A stretch of 64,000 nt of DNA from Pachypanchax playfairii (Eukaryota > Chordata > Actinopteri > Cyprinodontiformes > Aplocheilidae): assembly GCA_006937955.1 (NCBI GenBank), contig SSNP01000150.1, forward strand, positions 107,550-171,549. The letters run 5' to 3'. Of the stretch, positions 35,456-45,200 are shown one piece after another. Each line of letters begins with the position of its first letter. The first letter of the stretch is position 1. Below the pieces are notes generated by a model, which worked only from the letters and a program-made list of their open reading frames with translations, ran no database searches and was not told the origin of the DNA. The position numbers and the translations under genes were made by a program.

Positions 35456-36640
35456 TTCCACCAAAGTAAGACTTGTAGTATGATCATGGGGATATTATCT
35501 ATGTGTACTGGGAGGTTGGTGGTACTACAGTGTGTAATTAAGTAGTTATTGGTCAATTTGTTAGTTATTTATTGATTAAAAGTGCTAAAATATTATTTCT
35601 TAAAGACCGTGTAAAGGGAATTCTGCTATTTTCTTCTAACCACATTATAAACATAATAAATGTTCTAAACATGTGAAAAACTTACCAACAATTAAAAACT
35701 GAATTGTGGAGCTAGCCTTCAAATTGCGTTTCAAGAGTTTTCTGTTTCAGGATTTTATGGGCGGGTCTAAAAGGGCAGCCGCGTGACGAGACGCGGCTGC
35801 CCTTCAGGATAACCCCGCCCCCTGCTGCTCTTGTCATATAAAATCGTACAGTGCGGTAGCTGCAGTGGTTTTCCCGCTCCTTCATCCGAGGCACGACCGT
35901 CTGAAAAAGCTTTGGGTCGATTTTGTGCAGAGGAGCCACACAGTAGACAGTAACTAAACCAGCATGATAGGTAGGAGCTACTTCTGCCACCTGCTGCCTT
36001 CATATGCTAAACAAAGCTCAGAATGGCGTAGCAGCACATTCCGCTCCTTCACTGATCAACAAGTCTGAAGCATTGCGGTTGTGTGGAAATATTTCAACTC
36101 CTCAAAAAGCAGCGATGCGCAGTTTTACATGTGGGTAGAACCTCAAACTTAACGAACCAGCCGGAACTCAGAAACGGAGGAAATGCAGTGATGTGGGGAA
36201 GAGAAGGAGCTGCTGCTAGAGGATGAGACAGACAGGTTTCAGCACCTGCAGCAGACACGCCCCCAGCGTCTCAGAGCAGAGAAAACTGATCCTTTTTTCA
36301 TTATTTTGTAACCAAATTTCATATCCTTCGCAGTGTTTTTAATCATTTAAATTTGGCTGGATGACTAATAACTAATATTCCTGTGCAGTGACAAACTCAG
36401 AACACACATTTGTTGTTACTTTACACGGGCTTTAATATATTCGACCAAAGTAAGACTTGTAGTATGATCAAAGGGCTATTGTCTATGTGTACTGGGAGGT
36501 TGGTGGCACTACAGTGTGTAATTAAGTTATTGATCTGTTTATTAGTTATTTATTGATTAAAAGTGCAAAAAATTATATTTAAGCATATTAGACCAAAGTA
36601 AGACTTGCAGTATTGTAGTTGGTGGTACTACAATGAAGGT
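35456..36640. repeat. Direct repeats of about 135 bp flanking an 840-bp segment, plus a third partial copy
   Basis: 35456-35593 and 36438-36570 share ACCAAAGTAAGACTTGTAGT through TTAGTTATTTATTGATTAAA. A third, shorter copy begins at 36590. The enclosed segment has no recognisable coding and contains a perfect hairpin (35771-35804). It could be a small LTR-flanked (TRIM-like) element or a tandem repeat split by an insertion. Confidence 0.6.
35759..35820. repeat. GC-rich nested inverted repeat (hairpin)
   Basis: Inner arms AAGGGCAGCCGCGT (35771-35784) and ACGCGGCTGCCCTT (35791-35804) are perfectly complementary around a 6-nt loop GACGAG. Outer arms GGGCGGG (35759-35765) and CCCGCCC (35814-35820) add a second stem. 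Confidence 0.95.
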
Positions 36641-37343
36641 CAAAACTGCAAAAAAAAAAAGATAAATAAAATAATAAAAAAAATCTTATTATGATCATTA
36701 CAATAATAATAACAATAATAATAATAAATAATTTGAGAAAGAAAAAAAGAAAGAAAAAACAAAAGGATTCAAAATTAAGCTATTTCTGGGTTTTAAAAAC
36801 ATTTCAAAATTATCTAAATGCATATTTACAAATTTTAGCAATTTCTAATGAAAAATGTGAGATCACATTCACGTATGGATGATTTTGACGACACTACACC
36901 TGTCTTTGGTGAAGTTATTGAATATTTTTGTTATGATTTTTTCCCGTGTTGCAATTTGCAGACGGTCCCTGCGCATTTGCACACAAGCAGGTTCTGCATA
37001 GAGCTCAATCCAAGTCACCCGGCGCGGAAGACGGCTCATTTTGAGAAAAATACGATTGTAGTTCACAGTCTAGGTCACTGGGATTTTAATGAGGTATTGG
37101 ATTTGTAGCAGCAATGTTCCACTGACGAGTTATTGATCCGGAAAAACCGAATCTCTGAATATCTTTCTAACTTTACGTTAGTGACTTCTGATTTGATGAC
37201 GCAGCAATGAGACACCGTGAAAATCCCCTATGTAAAACATGTCACACCAACACCTGGTGATGCTTCTGAGGAAGGCTGCAGATGACAGCCAAAACAAGTC
37301 AAAGTAAGTGAGAAAAATCCTGGCTGAACAAAAGAAACAGATA

Positions 37344-38562
37344 CAATGGTCGACGGTTATATGCACAAATATGCTGAGCACAGAGAATCCATACGCTTAT
37401 GCACAGCTCCGACGCTTATTTGCACAAAACATTTGGAGGTATCATACATGCAAGGACGTAGTTTTAGGGGGGGACACAGGGGACATGTCCCCTGCACTTT
37501 TTCAAAAGGCCGTTTTGGTCCCCTGTACTCTGCAACTGTCCAAAAACAATGTTTCGCTACATTATTATTACTACATTATTATATTATTGTCTTCATTCTT
37601 GCTTTTTATTGTTGGACAAAAAAAACAAAAAAAACTACTACAATGTTGAATTTCCCTTCTGGGATAAATAAAGTATTTTTCATTTCATTTCATTTCATTT
37701 CATTTCATTTCATTAAACAGAGATGGGTTGAGCACTAGGACCAAGCAGAAAACGGCCGCTGAAGCTGAAGCCCGTCCCCCCTAGTTTAGCCCGCCTACCA
37801 GTTCCTCTTGTGTGATTGGCTGTTTCAGCTGTCACTCCCCCTTGCCTGTTTGCACACTGCAGACAGACAGACCGGTGTGGTGACAAGCTAACCTGCGGTC
37901 AGGAGTGCTGTGCAACGGTCGTTTGGCCGGCGTTTGGGTTTATGATGTCAAAGAGAAAAAAAGGCGGCATAAGAGACTTTTTTAGAAGTCAAACTGTAAG
38001 TTACTCAAAGAAATGTGTTCCAGCCGTCCTTCAACACCTTTTCTTCCCAAATGTAATGCCAGTTTGACTTGCCCACCAGTAGGTGGTGCTAATAGGTGGG
38101 TTTCAGGCACGTGACCTGGATGACATGCGCAGTACAGATGGAGGACAGGAAGTAAATATGCGGCGCTTGTCAATGGAGATTTCTATACCTGTCAGTGCCT
38201 ATTGTGTGGATTTAGACCTGGGAGCAAAAGGGAGGTATACGCAGCTGATCACAGAATATGTTGGACGGGACCCATACCTCATGAAGATGAGTGAATTTTC
38301 GTCTGAACCGAAGGATTTGCCAACAATCGAGGCAGTTGACATCACTAATTATCTGGTCCTGCAGACGTCATACTACACAAAACATCAAATGAAAGCCTAC
38401 AAAAGTTTGTTTCAAAAAATCATTTCTGATTATCTGTTATTAATACTGAACACTGCTACTCGTGTTTACAGTCCAAATGACCACCGACAGATAAATACAC
38501 ACAACACTTATATGCACAAAACTGCTGGACACTGAGGCCGTGTATATAACCGTCGTCTACTG
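37344..38562. mobile_element. Tigger/pogo-like inverted-repeat element with nested insertions
   Basis: The left end CAATGGTCGACGGTTATATG and the inverse of the right end CAGTAGACGACGGTTATATA match at 19 of 23 positions over the full 23-bp ends. TA flanks both sides (37342-37343, 38563-38564). The words GAGAATCCATACGCTTATGC near the left end are typical of pogo-like MITEs. Inside are a second copy of the LINE terminus TTTCCCTTCTGGGATAAATA with an (ATTTC)n tail (37650-37713), and hAT-like sequence (GGGGACATGTCCCC; a MSKRKKGGIRDFF start near 37941). Confidence 0.6.
38150..38440 (+). pseudogene. Fragment of a transposon-related (SWIM/YqaJ-type) coding sequence
   Basis: The frame containing LPTIEAVDITNYLVLQTSYY and HQMKAYKSL resembles the conserved block of fish transposon-derived proteins with SWIM and YqaJ-like domains (which have an xDIVNYLV-like and a YKSLEAYN-like core). 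Similarity ends abruptly after YKSL, and no other domain is nearby. It is an orphan fragment inside the Tigger-like element. The family assignment is from memory and tentative. Confidence 0.4.
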
Positions 38563-38564
38563 TA

Positions 38565-39916
38565 TATGGTCTCACTGCTGATACTGTTCAACCCTCAGTG
38601 TGGTCTGTCAGGTACTTTTCTTGTGAATGAACTCAGCTCTCTTTCTTTATTGGGGGCTCATCACAGCAGTATAATGGTGCTCATGGTTAATTAGAACAGA
38701 ACTGGTTTGGTTCCAGTGATGCCTTTTGGTCCCACACTCACTGAACACATCAGAGTAGTAATGTAAGCAGATTGTCTTGAACAAATCAGGATCAATTGAA
38801 TGGCTGACACCTTTTTAAATCCCACTTTGTTTTTGTTCCTCATCCTTTGACAGTTTAGGAAGTGACAAATAGCCATTATTATAAAAAGAAGGTTTCTTTT
38901 CATACATGTCTCTCGGTGCTAAAGGAAGTGCCTTTGGCTGCTCCATCATTGTCAGGGGAACTAATGATAAGATATCATAAGTCTCAGGGCGATCATGTTA
39001 AGATGGAGTGGCCTTGCTTCAGCCTGTCTGCCCTCAGCATTCATCTTGTTACTTCCTCTTATTCAACTTTACATCTGCCAACATACATCAAACTCTTCTA
39101 GCTGCTGTAGATTTATAAGGGGATGAGCGTCTTCACACATTTCAGATGAGAAAAGCTGCTAAAAATGTTATCTCAGCTTACAGTTTGGGTTGGCTGAGCG
39201 TCTCAAATGTTAGTAAAACTGTTTTCATTTCAAATCAATGATGGTTCTGATTCTAGTTTATGTTCATGTGAAATGGACTGCTGGCTGTTTCCAACCACTA
39301 GAGGTAACACACACTGTGTTCTGATTTGTTTCTGGTTGAGAATGTTGTTTGATATTTGTGATGAACAGTATTCTTATTGTTGAGGTTTTGCTCCTTAAAA
39401 TCTGTGTTGCAGACGTTCTCAGCAGCTATCAAAGAAAAGTTTTAATGAGAAGATCATTTCCAGACTCGGCCCTCTGATGGATGGATTACAGGATCAGATG
39501 CTTTGTCGGCTGGTGTTTTACACAAGTTTCCTTTGAGTTAATGAAAAGTGGAAGCTGGTTAAGTCCTGGAAAAACACACTATTTTCATTCCCAAATCTGA
39601 GAACATGTTTAATGATGTGTATGAAAGGGATCTGGATTTAATTAGCAGCTCATTGGAGCTTTACACTGAGCTGCTTTAACATCAAAGTTATCGCAACAAA
39701 ATCAAACATTAATCTTCTAATAATTGAATCTTTGTTTATTCAGCAGCTTCTTTTTCAATCATCGCAAAGAAAAAGAAAATTGATTTAAATATTTACAAAC
39801 AAAAAAAAAGAACTTCACTTCCCAAATGAAGCTACTGTTTCTGTAGATTAAAGGTTTCTGCTCAACAGACACTTTCAGTCATTTTATTACAGAGCCAGCA
39901 GGGACAGGGACTTCTC
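38565..39916. other. Unassigned, apparently single-copy DNA
   Basis: I see no exon or repeat. The lack of TE words makes it a candidate for ancestral gtf2a2-foxb1 intergenic sequence. Confidence 0.4.
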
Positions 39917-40836
39917 CTCCCAGTCCCGAGACCACCTCCTTCCCTAGACCACCTCCCAGTCCCTAGACTACCTCCCATTCCCTAGACCACCTCCCAGTCC
40001 CTAGACCACCTCCCAGTCCCTAGACCACCTCCCAGTCCCTAGACCACCTCCCAGTCCCGAGACCACCTCCTTCCCTAGACCACCTCCCAGTCCCTAGACC
40101 ACCTCCTTCCCTAGACCACCTCCCAGTCCCTAGACCACCTCCCAGTCCCGAGACCACCTCCTTCCCTAGACCACCTCCCAGTCCCTAGACCACCTCCTTC
40201 CCTAGACCACCTCCCAGTCCCTAGACCACCTCCCAGTCCCTAGAGCACCTCCCAGTCCCTAGACCACCTCCCAGTCCCGAGACCACCTCCTTCCCTAGAC
40301 CACCTCCCAGTCCCTAGACCACCTCCCAGTCCCTAGACCACCTCCTTCCCTAGACCACCTCCCAGTCCCTAGACCACCTCCCAGTCCCTAGACCACCTCC
40401 CAGTCCCTAGACCACCTCCTTCCCTAGACCACCTCCCAGTCCCTAGACCACCTCCCAGTCCCTAGACCACCTCCCAGTCCCTAGACCACCTCCCAGTCCC
40501 TAGACCACCTCCCAGTCCCGAGACCACCTCCTTCCCTAGACCACCTCCCAGTCCCTAGACTACCTCCCAGTCCCTAGACCACCTCCTTCCCTAGACCACC
40601 TCCCAGTCCCTAGACCACCTCCCAGTCCCTAGACCACCTCCTTCCCTAGACCACCTCCCAGTCCCTAGACCACCTCCCAGTCCCTAGACCACCTCCCAGT
40701 CCCTAGACCACCTCCCAGTCCCTAGACCACCTCCCAGTCCCTAGACCACCTCCTTCCCTAGACCACCTCCCAGTCCCTAGACCACCTCCCAGTCCCTAGA
40801 GCACCTCCCAGTCCCTAGACCACCTCCTTCCCTAGA
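39917..40836. repeat. 17/19-bp minisatellite
   Basis: Tandem units CCCTAGACCACCTCCCAGT (19 bp) mixed with CCCTAGACCACCTCCTT (17 bp), roughly 49 units, with few substitutions (GAGACC, TAGAGC, TAGACT). Confidence 0.97.
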
Positions 40837-40994
40837 GCAGGAGGGAGGGAGAAAGGGAGGGAGGCAGGCAGACAAGCAGGGAGGGAGAGAGGGAGAGAGG
40901 GAGAGAGGGAGGGAGGGAGGCAGGCAGGCAGGGAGGGAGGCAGGCAGGCAGGCAGACAGACAGACAGACAGACAGACAGACAGGCAGGCAGGCA

Positions 40995-41031
<37 letters not shown>

Positions 41032-41125
41032 ACAGGCAGGGAGGGAGGCAGACAGGCAGGCAGACAGGCAGGCAGACAGACAGAAAGACAGGCAGGGAGG
41101 GAGGGAGGCAGGCAGGCAGGCAGGC

Positions 41126-41174
<49 letters not shown>

Positions 41175-41189
41175 GGCAGGCAGGCAGGC

Positions 41190-41250
<61 letters not shown>

Positions 41251-41308
41251 GGCAGACAGACAGGCAGACAGGCAGACAGGCAGGCAGACAGGCAGGGAGG
41301 GAGGGAGG
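40837..41308. repeat. Polypurine-rich tetranucleotide satellite (GGGA/CAGG/CAGA)n
   Basis: Interleaved blocks of GGGA, CAGG and CAGA on the plus strand. At least one block (40890-40919) meets the four-run G-quadruplex pattern (GGGAGAGAGGGAGGGAGGGA). The long leucine/serine/cysteine ORF opposite is only translation of this repeat. Confidence 0.95.
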
Positions 41309-42287
41309 CTCACTCTGGTCTTTTAAAAACCTCTGAAGTTTTTTGTGTTTGTCTTTTCATAGAAAATAAAAACAAGTTCATTGTCAAAACATTCAACAGC
41401 TGATTTTCATGAGGCTTCAAAGTGAAATTAGAAACACAGACTGATTTAAGATGGTTTGTGTAGTTTTGTTTTGAGGTTTGAGTGGAAGGATATATCCTTC
41501 ATCACTCCCTTTCAACCTCGACCCATTCTGTCTTTATTATTGCATTACAGCCTGTAAATACAACAGATTCATGGAATGGAATGACTTCCTTGTCGGCCGT
41601 TGCTCCCTGGATATCACAGCAGTTTGATTGATGTTCTGTGGCTCATTGAGTTTCAGTTGCATCAATGGGAACAAAGCAAAACGATTTCAGAGAGACAGCC
41701 GGGGATTCACTCTGAGCGCTTCATGAATCCGTGACATTAATGTGATGTTACTGTGTGAGCTTTCAACTGCTCACCTGATAATGGAGCAGGGCTTCAGGAA
41801 CCACCTGCCACCAACAAGGACCCTTGACATGCAGCCACCTTAATGCCGACCACTCCTTGAATAAAAATTGACATCGTCGGGAGAGCAAAGCAATCAGCTG
41901 AGCTGGACTCAAAGAGCATTTCTGCTTGGACTGAGCCTCTCAAAGCAATTCTTCATGTCAAAGAAGCCTCTTGTTTCATTTTTCTTCCAAACAGGTACAT
42001 GATTCCCTGGAAGAGCTGCAGAGATTTCCTGCAGGTTATCTATGGGTTTAACTCACTAAGTCTCAATCTGTTTTCTCTTGATGCTGCAGACTAAGAGACC
42101 TCGCTGCCATTTGCTGGGATAAAACCTTTAGGACATGTTGATGCATGAGGAACGTAAAACTGGTATTTTGGAATCAAAACTCAAGAAATCAGCTGAGTTG
42201 AATGTGAAGTTATAAACCGTGGATGAAGATCAACGTACAGCAAAATAAGATGATCATTTATTGGGTCCAGCAGAAGAAACGGGTGGG
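41309..42287. promoter_or_regulatory. Single-copy stretch, candidate conserved non-coding element
   Basis: Between two satellites lies about 1 kb without TE words or ORFs, balanced in composition, with AACAAAG (Sox-like) near 41670, TGATTGAT near 41626 and AATTGACATCG near 41865. Such islands upstream of developmental genes are often enhancers; this is inference only. Confidence 0.3.
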
Positions 42288-45200
42288 CGTCCAGGGTTCT
42301 GATGACCAGGGTTCTGATGAGGTCCAGGGTTCTGATCACCAGGGTTCTGATGACCATTGTTCTGATGACCAGGGTTCTGATGACCATTGTTCTGATGACC
42401 AGGGTTCTAATGAGGTCCAGGGTTCTGATGACCAGGGTTCTGATGACCATTGTTCTGATGACCAGGGTTCTAATGAGGTCCAGGGTTCTGATGACCAGGG
42501 TTCTGATGACGTCCAGGGTTCTGATGAGGTCCAGGGTTCTGATGAGGTCCAGGGTTCTGATGAAGTCCAGGGTTCTGATGAACAGGGTTCTGATGCGGTC
42601 CAGGGTTCTGATGAAGTCCAGGGTTCTGATGACCAGGGTTCTGATGACCAGGGTTCTGATGACGTCCAGGGTTCTGTTGAGGTCCAGGGTTCTGATGAGG
42701 TCCAGGGTTCTGATGACCAGGGTTCTGATGAAGTCCAGGGTTCTGATGAACAGGGTTCTGATGCAGTCCAGGGTTCTGATGCGGTCCAGGGTTCTGATGA
42801 AGTCCAGGGTTCTGATGACCAGGGTTCTGATGACCAGGGTTCTGATGAGGTCCAGGGTTCTGATGACCAGGGTTCTGATGAGGTCCAGGGTTCTGATGAC
42901 CAGGGTTCTGATGACCAGGGTTCTGATGAGGTCCAGGGTTCTGATGACCAGGGTTCTGATGACCATTGTTCTGATGACCAGGGTTCTGATGACCATTGTT
43001 CTGATGAGGTCCAGGGTTCTGAAGACCAGGGTTCTGATGACCAGGGTTCTGATGACCAGGGTTCTGATGAAGTCCAGGGTTCTAATGACCAGGGTTCTGA
43101 TGACCAGGGTTCTGATGACCATTGTTCTGATGACCAGGGTTCTGATGACGTCCAGGGTTCTGATGACCAGGGTTCTGATGACCAGGGTTCTGATGACGTC
43201 CAGGGTTCTGATGAGGTCCAGGGTTCTGATGAGGTCCAGGGTTCTGATGCGGTCCAGGGTTCTGATGATGTCCAGGGTTCTGATGCGGTCCAGGGTTCTG
43301 ATGCGGTCCAGGGTTCTGATTCGGTCCAGGGTTCTGATGCGGTTCAGGGTTCTGGTGCGGTCTAGGGTTCTGATGATTTCCAGGGTTCTGATGCGGTCCA
43401 GGGTTCTGATGCGGTCCAGGGTTCTGATGCGGTCCAGGGTACTGATGATGTCCAGGGTTCTGATTTGGTCCAGGGTACTGATGATGTCCAGGGTTCTGAT
43501 TTGGTCCAGGGTTCTGATGATTTCCAGGGTTCTGATGCGGTCCAGGGTTCTGATGCGGTCCAGGGTACTGATGATGTCCAGGGTTCTGATTCGGTCCAGG
43601 GTTCTGATGGCGTCCAGGGTTCTGATGCGGTCCAGGGTACTGATGATGTCCAGGGTTCTGATTCGGTCCAGGGTACTGATGATGTCCAGGGTTCTGGTGC
43701 GGTCTAGGGTTCTGATGATTTCCAGGGTTCTGATGCGGTCCAGGGTTCTGATGCGGTCCAGGGTACTGATGATGTCCAGGGTTCTGATTCGGTCCAGGGT
43801 TCTGATGCGGTCCAGGGTACTGATGCGGTCCAGGGTACTGATGATGTCCAGGGTTCTGATGACCAGGGTTCTGATGAAGTCCAGGGTTCTGATGAACAGG
43901 GTTCTGATGCAGTCCAGGGTTCTGATGCGGTCCAGGGTTCTGATTCGGTCCAGGGTTCTGATTCCGTCCAGGGTTCTGATGCGGTCAAGGGTTCTGATTC
44001 GGTCCAGGGTTCTGATGCGGTCCAGGGTTCTGATGCGGTCCAGGGTTCTGATGTTGTCCAGGGTTCTGATGCGGTCCAGGGTTCTGATGCGGTCCAGGGT
44101 TCTGGTGCGGTCTAGGGTTCTGATGATTTCCAGGGTTCTGATGCGGTCCAGGGTTCTGATGCGGTCCAGGGTACTGATGATGTCCAGGGTTCTGATTCGG
44201 TCCAGGGTTCTCATGCGGTCCAGGGTTCTGATGCGGTCCAGGGTACTGATGATGTCCAGGGTTCTGATTCGGTCCAGGGTTCTGATGCGGTCCAGGGTTC
44301 TGATGCGGTCCAGGGTTCTGATGATGTCCAGGGTTCTGATTCGGTCCAGGGTTCTGATGCGGTCCAGGGTTCTGATGCGGTCCAGGGTTCTGATGAGGTC
44401 AAGGGTTCTGATTCGGTCCAGGGTTCTGATGCGGTCCAGGGTTCTGATTCGGTCCAGGGTTCTGATGTGGTTCAGGGTTCTGATGCGGTCCAGGGTTCTG
44501 ATGCGGTCCAGGGTTCTGATGCTGTCCAGGGTACTGAGGAGGTCCAGGGTTCTGATGCTGTCCAGGGTACTGATGAGGTCCAGGGTTCTGATGAAGTCCA
44601 GGGTTCTGATGAACAGGGTTCTGATGCGGTCCAGGGTTCTGATGACGTCCAGGGTTCTGATGACCAGGGTTCTGATGACCAGGGTTCTGATGACGTCCAG
44701 GGTTCTGATGAAGTCCAGGGTTCTGATGAACAGGGTTCTGATGCAGTCCAGGGTTCTGATGCGGTCCAGGGTTCTGATGAGGTCCAGGGTTCTGATGAGG
44801 TCCAGGGTTCTGATGAGGTCCAGGGTTCTGATGACCAGGGTTCTAATGAGGTCCAGGGTTCTGATGTGGTTCAGGGTTCTGATGCGGTCCAGGGTTCTGA
44901 TTCGGTCCAGGGTTCTGATGCGGTCCAGGGTTCTGATGCGGTCCAGGGTACTGATGATGTCCAGGGTTCTGATTTGGTCCAGGGTTCTGATGATTTCCAG
45001 GGTTCTGATGCTGTCCAGGGTTCTGATGCGGTCCAGGGTACTGATGATTTCCAGGGTTCTGGTGCGGTCTAGGGTTCTGATGATTTCCAGGGTTCTGATG
45101 CGGTCCAGGGTTCTGATGCGGTCCAGGGTACTGATGATGTCCAGGGTTCTGATTCGGTCCAGGGTACTGATGATGTCCAGGGTTCTGATGCGGTCCAGGG

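Noticed and set aside
37816..38067. MSKRKKGGIRDFF-containing ORF as a host gene
   Set aside because: The start resembles hAT transposase N-termini and is followed by no further transposase or host domain; treated as transposon debris.
40777..41313. 178-codon ORF rich in Leu, Ser, Cys and Pro on the minus strand
   Set aside because: Direct translation of the tetranucleotide satellite.
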